Translations under genes and position numbers: made by a program
Shown here: piece after piece, positions 9,581 through 17,584 of the stretch
Layout: the number at the start of each line of letters is the position of its first letter
How positions within the stretch are numbered: position 1 is the stretch's first letter
The notes under the pieces: generated by a model
Told to the model about the DNA's origin: nothing
Seen by the model: the letters and a program-made list of their open reading frames with translations, nothing else
Database searches by the model: none
Origin: Billgrantia tianxiuensis
GTDB lineage: Bacteria; Pseudomonadota; Gammaproteobacteria; Pseudomonadales; Halomonadaceae
Assembly: GCF_009834345.1 (NCBI RefSeq)
Contig: NZ_CP035042.1
Location: 1,426,001 to 1,490,000 of the forward strand
DNA: 64,000 nucleotides
Direction: 5' to 3'

Positions 9581-11080
9581 TTACTGGCCGGGAGCGGCGA
9601 CCTGGCCTGCCGACAGCGCCGCATCGGGAACCTGCTCCATGCGCCGACGCTCTTCGTTGAGCACTGCCAGGGCCTGCTCGGAGGTCACTCGGGAAGCCGG
9701 CGTGAGCAGGCTGACCGCTACCCCGACGACCAGTGCCACCGACACCGCCGGTATGCTGGGATTGCCCCAATAGGCGCTCCAGTCGGCGTTGGCGATGATT
9801 GTCAGTGACGTGGCCGAGGCGCTGGCGAGAGTGGCCACCGCGCCCTGCCAGTTGTAGCGTGGCCAGAAGCGGCCCAGCAGGGCGCAGACGAAGAGCCCGG
9901 CCATGATGGTGGCGATCATGCGTGTGATGTAGGTGATCACGTTGTCTGAGGTCAGGGCGAACGCCAGCGCCAGGCCAATGGTGGCGACCAAGGCGATGCG
10001 CGAGAAGCGCACCACGTTACGGGCGGAGGGCGCCCGGCCCGTGGCCAGCACGTAGATGTCACGCATCAGCGTCGAGACCCCGGCAATGGCGTCCGAGCTG
10101 GCGCTGGACATGGTCGCCGAGAGCCCGGCCACCAGTAGCAGCAGGCCGAGCCCCAGGGGCAGCACTTCGGTGGCGAGGAAGGGGAACGCGTAGTTGCTGT
10201 TGTCGAGGCCGGGGTTGAGGGCGTGGGTGGCCATGCCGATGATCGCCGGAATGATCGAGAAGCCCAGGTAGAGCACACCGGTGATCACGAAGGAGCGGCG
10301 CACCGAGGAGACCGACTCGCCGGAGTAGATGCGCTGGCGGAACGAGGGGGTGGCGAGTACGCCGACGGCGATGACCGCCGCGAGCGACAGCGCCGGCAGG
10401 CCACCGATCGCCCCGATGCCGAGGAAGCTGGCCGCACCGGCATCCATCCCAGCGGTCAGCCCCGAGAAGCCGCCGACCTCGACCAGGGCGAGTACGGCCA
10501 TCAGCAGGAAACCGGCGAAAAGGATGACCGCCTGCACGGTATCGGTCCATACCACGGCGAAGTAGCCGCCGATCACGCAGTAGATGCCGAAGCCCAGCGC
10601 CACCAGGACGCGCGCGGTGTTGAGATCGATGCCCGCCATCCAGGAGAGGTAGAGCCCGCCGCCGAGGATGTGGGCGCCCAGCCAGCCGATGCAGGCGATA
10701 TAGATGAGCAATGCCACCAGGTTGCGTACCAGGCGGTTGGCGCCCACGTAGTAGGCGAGTTCCTCGCTCATGGTCATGAAGCGTAGCTGGCGCACTGGGG
10801 CGAACAGCAGCGCCAACAGCAGCACGCCAGTAGCGCCCCCGATGCCGTACAGCGCCCCGGCCCAGCCGTTGGCGTAGCCGAAACCCACCGCCCCCATGCT
10901 CGAGCCGGTGCCGACCATGGTAGCCACGGTGGTGCCGATGGTGAGGAACAGCGGCACGCTGCGACCGCCGAGCAGGAAGTCGTCGCCGCTGCCGCGCTTG
11001 TGGCGGGAGATCCACCAGCCGAAACCGATCATGGCGACGACGTACACCAGAAAGGTGGTAAGGAATATCTGACTGTTCAT
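9581..11080 (-). CDS. Sodium:solute symporter (SSS family)
   Basis: 499 aa with about 13 hydrophobic helices. The N-terminal VYVVAMIGFGWWISRHKRGSGD and the following FLLGGRSVPLF match the SSS opening (YxxxMxxxGxW, then F.GGR), and GLSATMSSASSDAIAGVSTL carries the conserved serine-rich helix of the Na2 site. It is the last gene of a minus-strand operon running from the RpiR regulator through the deacylase and ridA. It probably imports N-acyl- or D-amino acids or a related amide for those enzymes; the substrate is inferred only from context. Confidence 0.88.
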   Translation of the reverse strand: MNSQIFLTTFLVYVVAMIGFGWWISRHKRGSGDDFLLGGRSVPLFLTIGTTVATMVGTGSSMGAVGFGYANGWAGALYGIGGATGVLLLALLFAPVRQLRFMTMSEELAYYVGANRLVRNLVALLIYIACIGWLGAHILGGGLYLSWMAGIDLNTARVLVALGFGIYCVIGGYFAVVWTDTVQAVILFAGFLLMAVLALVEVGGFSGLTAGMDAGAASFLGIGAIGGLPALSLAAVIAVGVLATPSFRQRIYSGESVSSVRRSFVITGVLYLGFSIIPAIIGMATHALNPGLDNSNYAFPFLATEVLPLGLGLLLLVAGLSATMSSASSDAIAGVSTLMRDIYVLATGRAPSARNVVRFSRIALVATIGLALAFALTSDNVITYITRMIATIMAGLFVCALLGRFWPRYNWQGAVATLASASATSLTIIANADWSAYWGNPSIPAVSVALVVGVAVSLLTPASRVTSEQALAVLNEERRRMEQVPDAALSAGQVAAPGQ

Positions 11081-11185
11081 GGTAGCCTCTTGTCGTTGTT
11101 TGCCCGGCCGTTGCCGCGGCCGGGGTAAGCAATGTCACGATCGAAGGCGGGCCGGTCTTGTCTTGTGAGGCCCCGCCGGCGATCC

Positions 11186-11215
11186 GGTGCCGCGCCCTTG
11201 CCGGGGCGCGGCACC
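11186..11215 (-). promoter_or_regulatory. Strong hairpin between ridA and the symporter gene
   Basis: A perfect 12-bp stem GGTGCCGCGCCC / GGGCGCGGCACC with a 6-nt loop starts 7 bp after the ridA stop on the minus strand. A second stem CCCGGCCG / CGGCCGGG lies at 11103-11124. No T-run follows, so these look like RNA-protecting or read-through-limiting stems rather than full terminators. Confidence 0.5.
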
Positions 11216-11222
11216 ATCTCTC

Positions 11223-11615
11223 TTACATCCGGTCACGCCGGTAGCACTTGACGTCCACCTCCACCTTGCAGTCCACGACCAGGTCCTGGACGCTGCAGAT
11301 GCGCGCCGGCGGGTTATCACCGAACACGTCGCGAAACACCTTGTTGAACGACGAGAAGTAGCGCGCGTCGGTGAGCACCGCCGTCACGTGCACTACGTCC
11401 TCCACGCCGTAGCCGGCTTCGCGCATGATCGTCAGGCAGTTGTCGAAGGCGAGCCGGGTCTGCTCGACGATGCCGCCTTCGACCACCTCGCCGTCTCGCA
11501 TCGGCGTCTGGCCGGAGACGTAGAGCCAGCCGCCGGCTTCCACGGCGCGGGCGAACGGCAGCTTCTGGCCGCCGGTACCGACGCCGCCTTCGACGCCGTA
11601 ACGGGTAATGCTCAT
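11223..11615 (-). CDS. ridA: RidA family reactive enamine/imine deaminase
   Basis: 130 aa, the standard RidA/YjgF/Rid length, with the family core LYVSGQTPMRDGEVVEGGI, a conserved NPPARICSVQDL segment containing the substrate arginine, and a C-terminal VEVDVKCYRR. RidA hydrolyses 2-aminoacrylate-type intermediates released by PLP enzymes. Its start overlaps the stop of the N-acyl-D-amino-acid deacylase (ATGA). A PLP D-amino-acid dehydratase-like gene lies at 14145, which would produce such intermediates, so the two are likely partners. Confidence 0.9.
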   Translation of the reverse strand: MSITRYGVEGGVGTGGQKLPFARAVEAGGWLYVSGQTPMRDGEVVEGGIVEQTRLAFDNCLTIMREAGYGVEDVVHVTAVLTDARYFSSFNKVFRDVFGDNPPARICSVQDLVVDCKVEVDVKCYRRDRM

Positions 11616-13099
11616 GAAGATTCCTCCATAGAGTGGGGGTGAGGGGAGCGCGTATCGGTAATGCGATTCGTACGGCGCAGCATGCGCCCGGCGCGATCGC
11701 CGGTGGCCGCGCCCTGGCGATAGCCGATGACGCCGTTGACCATGACCATCTCGATGCCTCGTGCCGGGGCGATGGGGGTCTCGTAGTTGGCGGTATCGGC
11801 GAGAGTGGCGAGATCGAACAGCGTCAGGTCGGCAAAGGCCCCCTCACGGATCACGCCACGATCGCCGAGGCCGAAGTTGGCGGCCGACAGGCCGGTCATC
11901 TTGCGCACCGCCTCGGCCAGGGGCATCAGGCCCAGGTCGCGGCTGTAGTGCGCCAGCACGCGGGGGAAGGCGCCCCATAGCCGCGGGTGCGGGTGCGGGT
12001 CGTTGGGCAGGCCGTCGGAGCCGACCATCGACAGCGGATGGGCCAGCACCCGGCGCATGTCGTCCTCGCTCATGTTGTGGTAGACCGCCCCGGCCGGCTG
12101 CAGACGCTGCGCCGCGTCCAGCAGCGACACGTCCCAGTCGGCGGCGATGTCCGCCAGCGAGCGGCGGGCCTGCTCGGGATGCGGTTCGGACCAGGTAATG
12201 ACGATCTCTATCTCGTCGGTGACCTGGCCGAGATCGAGAGTCGAGGAGCCGGCCGTGTAGGGGTAGCAGTCGCAGTGGGCGCACTGGTGCCGGGCCGCCC
12301 GCTCGAGCTTTGCCAGGGCATGCGGGGCGCCGCCCCAGTTGCCGGCGCCGGCGCATTTCAGGTGGGAGATCACCAGCGGCACCCGGCCGTGACGTGCGGT
12401 AGCGAAGGCTTCGTCCATGGCACCGAGCAGCCCGGCGAACTCGTCGCGCAAATGGGTGGTATAGATTCCACCGGCCTGTCCCACCGCGGCCACCAGCGGT
12501 TCCATCTCTGCCGTAGGGGCATGGAAGGCGTTGCGATAGGCGAGGCCCGAACTCAACCCCAGGGCGCCTTCGCCGAGCGCCTGGCGCAGCAGGCGCTCCA
12601 TCCCGGCGATCTCGGCGTCGCTGGCGGGACGGGCGAAATCGTCCATCACCTGGCTGCGCAGGCTGGTATGGCCGACCAGGGCGGCGACGTTGACGCTGGG
12701 GGTCGCCTCTTCCACTGCTTCGGCATAGGCGGTGAAGCTTGGATAGCGGAAATCCTCGGCCTGGCCCAGCAGGTTCATGGGGTCGGGCACCTCGCCCGCG
12801 AGAATCACCGGGCTTGCGCTGATGCCGCAATTGCCCACCACCACCGTGGTAACGCCCTGGGAGAGCTTGGGCAGCATCTCGGGGGTGCGAATCACGTTGG
12901 TGTCGTCGTGGGTGTGCACGTCGATGAAGCCCGGGGCCAAATAAAGACCTTCGGCGTCGATCTCATCGTCGGCATGGGCGCTGGCCAGATCGCCCAGAGC
13001 GGCAATGCGGTCGCCGTGCACGGCTACGTCGGCTCGGAAAGGGGCGGCACCGGTGCCGTCGACGATCCAGGCGTTGCGGATCAGCAGGTCGTAGCGCAT
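11612..13099 (-). CDS. N-acyl-D-amino-acid deacylase (D-aminoacylase)
   Basis: 495 aa amidohydrolase. The N-terminus MRYDLLIRNAWIVDGTG begins the beta-sandwich; the metal motif VHTHDD is at residues 61-66; VVVGNCGISASP and the later SDGLPNDPHPHPRLWG are typical of the D-aminoacylase branch. It would release D-amino acids from N-acyl forms (or act on a related D-amide). It begins about where the RpiR gene ends and its stop overlaps the ridA start, so the four genes form one operon. The sequence does not show which acyl or side chain is preferred. Confidence 0.87.
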   Translation of the reverse strand: MRYDLLIRNAWIVDGTGAAPFRADVAVHGDRIAALGDLASAHADDEIDAEGLYLAPGFIDVHTHDDTNVIRTPEMLPKLSQGVTTVVVGNCGISASPVILAGEVPDPMNLLGQAEDFRYPSFTAYAEAVEEATPSVNVAALVGHTSLRSQVMDDFARPASDAEIAGMERLLRQALGEGALGLSSGLAYRNAFHAPTAEMEPLVAAVGQAGGIYTTHLRDEFAGLLGAMDEAFATARHGRVPLVISHLKCAGAGNWGGAPHALAKLERAARHQCAHCDCYPYTAGSSTLDLGQVTDEIEIVITWSEPHPEQARRSLADIAADWDVSLLDAAQRLQPAGAVYHNMSEDDMRRVLAHPLSMVGSDGLPNDPHPHPRLWGAFPRVLAHYSRDLGLMPLAEAVRKMTGLSAANFGLGDRGVIREGAFADLTLFDLATLADTANYETPIAPARGIEMVMVNGVIGYRQGAATGDRAGRMLRRTNRITDTRSPHPHSMEESS

Positions 13100-13100
13100 G

Positions 13101-13964
13101 TCAGTCTCCCAGCGGCTGGCGGTTGTCGCCGCCGCGATGGGCGTCCAGGGTCAGTTTCAGGCGGCGCAGCTTGTCGCGGGAGCGTTCGCGGTGGCGCAGG
13201 GCGAGCTCCAGGGCCAGCACGTCGATGGCGGCGAGCATGGCGTAACGCGATGCCGAAGGGTGATAGATGAAGTCGGTCTCGCGAGCCGCCACCGGCAGTA
13301 TCACGTCGGCGTTCTCCGCCAGGGGCGAACCCGGCGCGGTGATTGCCACGACCTGGGCACCGTACTGGCGGGCGATGCGTGCCGACTCCACCATCTCCGG
13401 CGTGTAGCCGGTCACCGAGAGCACCACCACCACGTCAGCGGGGTCGAGGGTCGAGGCCACCATGCGCGGCAGCAGGGCCTGGGGGTAGGCGCAGATTGCA
13501 TAGCCAAGGCGTACCAGGCGGAACTGCATTTCCTGCGCCAGCATGCTGGAGCCGCCGCCGGCACCGAAGACGAGGATCTGACGGGCGATGTCGAGCCGAT
13601 CCACGGCACCTGTCACGTCGGCCTGGGCCATCAGGTCGCGGTTAACCGCCAGGGTCTGAGTGGCGATCTCGTAGACCGCGGCGGGGCCATCCTCCGGGGC
13701 TGACTCCTGGATGAAGCGCCGGCCCGCAGCCAGTGACCGTGTCAAACGGGTCTTGAGGTCGCGCACGTTGTGGCAACCCACGGCGCGGGCGAAGCGTGTC
13801 ACGCTGGCATCGCTCACGCCGGCCCGGGCGGCGATCTCGCTGATGCTGGCCTCGGTGACGAAGTCGATATCGGCGAAGATCAGCTCGGCGACTTTTTTTT
13901 CAGCGTCGCGCAGGCTGGCAACGTCCGCCGTAATGCGGGAGAGGATGTCGATCTCTTGGCTCAC
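13101..13964 (-). CDS. MurR/RpiR family transcriptional regulator
   Basis: 287 aa. The N-terminal RpiR helix-turn-helix (residues about 5-80, with SISEIAARAGVSDASVTRFA) is followed by a SIS sugar/ligand domain (about 125-260). The start is GTG at 13964, supported by CAGGAG upstream. It heads the minus-strand D-amino-acid operon and is divergent from the PLP enzyme gene at 14145, so it probably controls both directions. GAAA-N10-TTTC near 13991-14008 in the shared promoter could be a binding site, but this is weak. Confidence 0.9.
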   Translation of the reverse strand: MSQEIDILSRITADVASLRDAEKKVAELIFADIDFVTEASISEIAARAGVSDASVTRFARAVGCHNVRDLKTRLTRSLAAGRRFIQESAPEDGPAAVYEIATQTLAVNRDLMAQADVTGAVDRLDIARQILVFGAGGGSSMLAQEMQFRLVRLGYAICAYPQALLPRMVASTLDPADVVVVLSVTGYTPEMVESARIARQYGAQVVAITAPGSPLAENADVILPVAARETDFIYHPSASRYAMLAAIDVLALELALRHRERSRDKLRRLKLTLDAHRGGDNRQPLGD

Positions 13965-14063
13965 CGAAGGGCTCCTGTGTCTTGCCTCGCTTGAAAGTTA
14001 TGTTAGTTTCTAACCAAGCGTCAAGTTGTCGTGAAAATAACTATCAGGCAAAAAGTGAGAGCA

Positions 14064-14148
14064 ATGAAAGCCGAGAGGAGGCAGCCATGCAGGAAGTCGA
14101 GGGCAACGACATGAAGAGGGCTGAGACATGAAGAGGGCAGTGACATGA
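14064..14148 (+). promoter_or_regulatory. Leader with tandem 17-bp repeats and coupled mini-ORFs upstream of the PLP enzyme gene
   Basis: Three copies of GACATGAAG start at 14108, 14125 and 14142, exactly 17 bp apart, so each ATG lies in a different frame. The first two units also carry AGAGGG, a ribosome site for the next ATG. A mini-ORF at 14087-14131 (MQEVEGNDMKRAET) has a strong GAGGAGG site and ends in ATGA over the second ATG. The next mini-ORF, 14128-14148 (MKRAVT), ends in ATGA over the real start at 14145. An earlier ATG at 14064 opens a 16-codon frame that ends at 14114. This looks like a chain of translationally coupled upstream ORFs. Confidence 0.6.
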
Positions 14149-15377
14149 AGACAGCGGCTAACGCAGGTGCTGACGGACGCATCGACAAGGGCACCGTCGA
14201 GCTGAGGCCTGACCTGTTGAGCGGGGTCAGTCTACCGGCCGCCGTGATCCATGAGGCCCCGCTGGCGCACAACCTGGCGTGGATGCAGCGCTTCGCCGAG
14301 GCGCATGGCGCTCGCCTGGCGCCCCACGGCAAGACCACCATGACCCCGGCCCTGTTCCGGCGTCAGCTCGAGGCTGGGGCATGGGGGATCACCCTGGCCA
14401 CGGCACCCCAGTGTCGAGCGGCCTTCGCGCATGGCGTGCGGCGCTTGCTGATGGCCAACCAACTGGTGGGGCAGGCCAATATGGCCATGGTGGCGGAGCT
14501 GATTGCGGCCGGTGCCGAGTTCTACTGCGTGGTGGACGGGGTCGAGAACGTGCGCCAGCTGGGGCGTTTCTTCGCCGAGCGGGGCCTCAAGCTAGCGGTG
14601 CTGATCGAGCTGGGGGTATCCGGTGGACGCTGCGGCTGCCGCGACGCCGCCCAGGTCGAGGCGCTGGTGGCGGCGATCGCCGAGCAGCCGGCCCTGCGGC
14701 TGGTGGGCATCGAAGGCTACGAGGGGATGATCGCCGGCGGCGACGAGATCGCCGCGGTACGCGCCTACGGCGAGCGGTTGGTCGAGACCGTCCGGATGCT
14801 ACACGCCAGTGGAGTACTCAAGAGCGAGGCGCCGATCGTCACCGCGTCCGGCTCCAAGTGGTTCGACCTGATCGCCGAGGCCTTCGACAAGGCGGAATTG
14901 CGCGAGCACTACACGCCGGTGCTGCGACCGGGCTGCTACGTGGTGCACGATCACAAGCTCTATGCCGGTGCCATGGATGACGTGAAGGCGCGCCATCCGC
15001 AGCTCCAGGGCGAGTTGCAGCCGGCGCTGGAGGTCTTCGCCCATGTGCAGTCGCTGCCTGAGCCGGGACTGGCCATTATCGCCATGGGCAAGCGCGATAT
15101 TGGTCACGAGCCGGACCTGCCGTTGCCGTTGTGGCTCTATCCGCTGGTCTCGCACCCAGCGGCGGGCTCGACGCCGATCGACGTCTCGGCCTGGCGCACG
15201 ACGCATATCATGGATCAGCACGTCTTCTTGGATATTCCACAGGATGCCGGCATCGCCGTCGGCGACGTGATCGCCTTCGGCACCTCCCACCCCTGCCTCA
15301 CCTTCGACAAATGGCGCCAGCTACTGCTGGTAGACGAGGCACTGGAGGTCCAGGACAGCCTGGCCACCTGTTTCTAG
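14145..15377 (+). CDS. PLP-dependent D-serine dehydratase / D-threonine aldolase-like enzyme
   Basis: 410 aa, fold-type III (alanine racemase-like barrel). The PLP lysine is Lys63 in APHGKTTMTP. The C-terminal GTSHPCLTF (His382, Cys384) matches the zinc site of eukaryotic-type D-serine dehydratases and D-threonine aldolases. It would convert a D-amino acid to an oxo-acid plus ammonia, or cleave a beta-hydroxy D-amino acid. It is divergent from the RpiR/deacylase/ridA/symporter operon, so it probably acts on the D-amino acid released there. Only the ATG at 14145 opens the frame; two near-copies of that start precede it in other frames. Confidence 0.85.
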   Translation: MKTAANAGADGRIDKGTVELRPDLLSGVSLPAAVIHEAPLAHNLAWMQRFAEAHGARLAPHGKTTMTPALFRRQLEAGAWGITLATAPQCRAAFAHGVRRLLMANQLVGQANMAMVAELIAAGAEFYCVVDGVENVRQLGRFFAERGLKLAVLIELGVSGGRCGCRDAAQVEALVAAIAEQPALRLVGIEGYEGMIAGGDEIAAVRAYGERLVETVRMLHASGVLKSEAPIVTASGSKWFDLIAEAFDKAELREHYTPVLRPGCYVVHDHKLYAGAMDDVKARHPQLQGELQPALEVFAHVQSLPEPGLAIIAMGKRDIGHEPDLPLPLWLYPLVSHPAAGSTPIDVSAWRTTHIMDQHVFLDIPQDAGIAVGDVIAFGTSHPCLTFDKWRQLLLVDEALEVQDSLATCF

Positions 15378-15439
15378 CCGCCTCACGGACGACCAGCATA
15401 TCGCTCACCCTCAGAAGCATGACGAACTCCTTGAGACTC

Positions 15440-16426
15440 TCAGAGCGATCTCACTTCGGTGGCGGGGCCGTTCGCCTCGAAGCGCAGAGGGTTGCGCAGG
15501 GGGCGGCCGAACTCGGGGAGGCTGATCTCGAAGCGGTCGCCGTCACGGGTCTGGATGCCGTCAGCGAAGCTCAGGGTGGCGGTGCCGAAGAAGTGCACGT
15601 GCACGTCGCCGGAGCGACGGAAGCCCGGATACTTGAAGTGGTGATGCTCCAGATTGGCCAGGCTATGGGCCATGTTGGCCTCGCCGGTGAGGAAGGGCTT
15701 CTCCCACACGGTCTCGTTGTTGCGCACGATGCGGCTGGTGCCTTCCAGGTGGGCTGGCAGCTCGCCGACCAGCAGCTCGGGGCCGAAACTGCAGGCGCGC
15801 AGCTTGGAGTGGGCCAGCCACAGGTAGTTGAAGCGCTCGGTCACGTGGTCGGAGAACTCGTTGCCGAGGGCATGGCCCACCCGCCAAGGCTGGCCGTCGT
15901 CGCCGATCACATAGAGTCCGGCCAGCTCCGGCTCCTCGCCGGCATCCTCGGCAAAGTACGGTACGGGAATCTCCGTCTCGGGCGCGACGACACAGTTGCC
16001 GTCGCCCTTGTAGAACCACTCCGGCTGGGCGCCGACGCTGCCCGCTTGTGGCTTGCCGCCCTCGACTCCCAGCTTGAACATGCGCATGGAGTCGGTGAGC
16101 TCGGCTTCGGCGACTTGGGTCTTGGCATGCATGGCCGAGCGCGTATCGGCACTGCCCAGGTGGGTGAGGCCGGTGCCGGTCACCAGGCAGTGGGCGGGGT
16201 CCGGGTGAGTCAGCGGCGGCAGCAGGCGTTTTTCCTCGATCAACTGCGAGTAGTCGAGGCGGGTTTCGGTGAGCGCTGCCTCGACGGCTTCCGCCAGCGA
16301 CTGTCTCGCGACGATGGCGCGGCGGGCCAGCGTATAGGTGTCGCTGTCGAGCAGACGCACCTCTCGGTCGTTTTCGACCCGGGCCGCATGGATTTGACCC
16401 TGGTGCTGGCATTGAATCAGGCGCAT
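15440..16426 (-). CDS. AraD1/GguC-like fumarylacetoacetate hydrolase family enzyme (sugar acid catabolism)
   Basis: 328 aa. The sequence resembles the AraD1/GguC group of the FAH superfamily, with LVTGTGLTHLGSADTRSAMH near residue 110, the metal-ligand region AELAGLYVIGDDGQPWRVG in the middle, and HVHFFGTATLSFADG near the end. The frame is open upstream, but the ATG at 16426 has AGGAGA eight bases before it. Proteins of this group are linked to 2-keto-3-deoxy sugar acid breakdown in arabinose/galactose clusters. Here it is divergent from the aldose dehydrogenase and shares its operator region. The exact reaction (dehydratase or aldolase on 2-keto-3-deoxyarabonate or -galactonate) cannot be read from sequence. 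Confidence 0.78.
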   Translation of the reverse strand: MRLIQCQHQGQIHAARVENDREVRLLDSDTYTLARRAIVARQSLAEAVEAALTETRLDYSQLIEEKRLLPPLTHPDPAHCLVTGTGLTHLGSADTRSAMHAKTQVAEAELTDSMRMFKLGVEGGKPQAGSVGAQPEWFYKGDGNCVVAPETEIPVPYFAEDAGEEPELAGLYVIGDDGQPWRVGHALGNEFSDHVTERFNYLWLAHSKLRACSFGPELLVGELPAHLEGTSRIVRNNETVWEKPFLTGEANMAHSLANLEHHHFKYPGFRRSGDVHVHFFGTATLSFADGIQTRDGDRFEISLPEFGRPLRNPLRFEANGPATEVRSL

Positions 16427-16527
16427 GGCATGGTTCTCCTGATGGTTGATTCCTCTGGCCAGTGCTTCTGACTGGTTCCCCTCACGGCCAGATGCCAGCC
16501 ACGACAGCTGGATGAATGAAAGTAGGG

Positions 16528-16556
16528 TATGTTCAACATATATGTTCTCATGTTCA
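16528..16556. promoter_or_regulatory. Candidate GntR operator: TATGTTCAACATA palindrome plus extra half-sites
   Basis: TATGTTCAACATA at 16528-16540 is a perfect 13-bp palindrome, followed by half-sites TATGTTC (16541-16547) and ATGTTCA (16550-16556). The same palindrome, two bases longer, lies just upstream of the GntR regulator gene at 25763-25777. The site is in the divergent promoter of the AraD1-like gene and the aldose dehydrogenase gene, so both are likely GntR targets. Confidence 0.7.
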
Positions 16557-16625
16557 ATTTGTACTTTCGTATAAACCCGACCACGTTGACCGCAGCGACT
16601 GGAACTCGATAAGGAAGGAAACATC

Positions 16626-17552
16626 ATGTCCGTTATCAACATAGGCCTGGTGGGCGTCGGTAAGATCGTCAGCGACCAGCACCTGCCGGCGCTGGCCGGA
16701 AGCCGGGATTACGAGCTGGTGGCGACCGCGGATCCTCACGCACGCCACGCTCCGGTACCAGGCTACGCCGCCTTGGGCGAAATGCTCGAGGCTCACCCCG
16801 AACTGGAAGCGGTTGCCATCTGCACGCCGACGCACCTGCGCTACTCGCAGGCGCGCATCGCGCTGGAACAGGGCAGGAGCGTGCTGCTGGAAAAGCCGCC
16901 CGGCGCGACCCTGAGCGAGGTGGAGGATCTGGTCGAACTGGCCGAGCGGCAGGGTTGCACCCTGTTCGCCGCCTGGCATTCGCGTTTTGCCCCGGCCGTG
17001 GCGGAGGCCCGCGAGTGGCTGAGAAACAAGGCGATCACGCGGGTCGAGATCGACTGGCGGGAGGACGTGCGAGTGTGGCATCCGGGGCAGGCGTGGATCT
17101 GGGAGCCCACCGGCATGGGGGTGTTCGACCCCGGCATCAACGCGCTGTCGATCGCCACCGAGATCCTGCCTCGCGCCTTCTTCCTGCGTGATGCGCGGTT
17201 GTGGGTGCCGAGCAACTGCCAGGCGCCCATCGCCGCGGCGCTGACCTTCACCGATACCGAGGGCACGCCGATCGTGGCCGACTTCGATTTCCGCCAGCCG
17301 AGCCCACCGATCTGGAGCATTCACGTCGAGACCGAGGCAGGGCGGCTCAGCCTGCTGCGGGGCGGTTGCCGGCTGGAGCTCGACGGCCAGTGCCTGCTCG
17401 ACGCCGAGGAGCGCGAGTATCCGGGCCTCTACGCCCGCTTCGCCGAACTGATCCGGCAGCGACGCAGCGACGTGGACCTGGCCCCGCTTCGGCACGTGGC
17501 GGATGCCTGCCTCGCCGCCTGGCGGGAGCCGACGGAACCCTTTATCGAGTGA
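16626..17552 (+). CDS. L-arabinose/D-galactose 1-dehydrogenase (Gfo/Idh/MocA family)
   Basis: 308 aa. It matches the Azospirillum L-arabinose 1-dehydrogenase type closely in layout: NAD(P) site GLVGVGKI (residues 7-14), EKPPGATLSEVE with the catalytic Lys90, WHSRFAPAV, then EDVRVWHPGQAWIWEPTG and VFDPGINALSI. It oxidises the pyranose at C1 to the lactone, the first step of non-phosphorylating arabinose/galactose breakdown. It lies between a divergent AraD1-like gene and a convergent LysR regulator. The next steps (lactonase, arabinonate dehydratase) are encoded at 22290-24949. L-arabinose is favoured by those neighbours; D-galactose is probably also used. Confidence 0.9.
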   Translation: MSVINIGLVGVGKIVSDQHLPALAGSRDYELVATADPHARHAPVPGYAALGEMLEAHPELEAVAICTPTHLRYSQARIALEQGRSVLLEKPPGATLSEVEDLVELAERQGCTLFAAWHSRFAPAVAEAREWLRNKAITRVEIDWREDVRVWHPGQAWIWEPTGMGVFDPGINALSIATEILPRAFFLRDARLWVPSNCQAPIAAALTFTDTEGTPIVADFDFRQPSPPIWSIHVETEAGRLSLLRGGCRLELDGQCLLDAEEREYPGLYARFAELIRQRRSDVDLAPLRHVADACLAAWREPTEPFIE

Positions 17553-17557
17553 GTGAG

Positions 17558-17582
17558 AAGCGCCGCCTTCTGCGCGGTGCTT
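17558..17582. terminator. Hairpin between convergent aldose dehydrogenase and LysR genes
   Basis: Nine-pair stem AAGCGCCGC / GCGGTGCTT (one G-T pair) with a 7-nt loop lies between two converging genes. The A and T bases at the stem ends could serve as a short U-tract in either direction. Probably a bidirectional terminator. Confidence 0.55.
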
Positions 17583-17584
17583 TC

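Noticed and set aside
13985..14030. Firm RpiR operator in the divergent promoter
   Set aside because: GAAA-N10-TTTC is present but has only four-base arms and a single copy, which is too weak to call as a feature.
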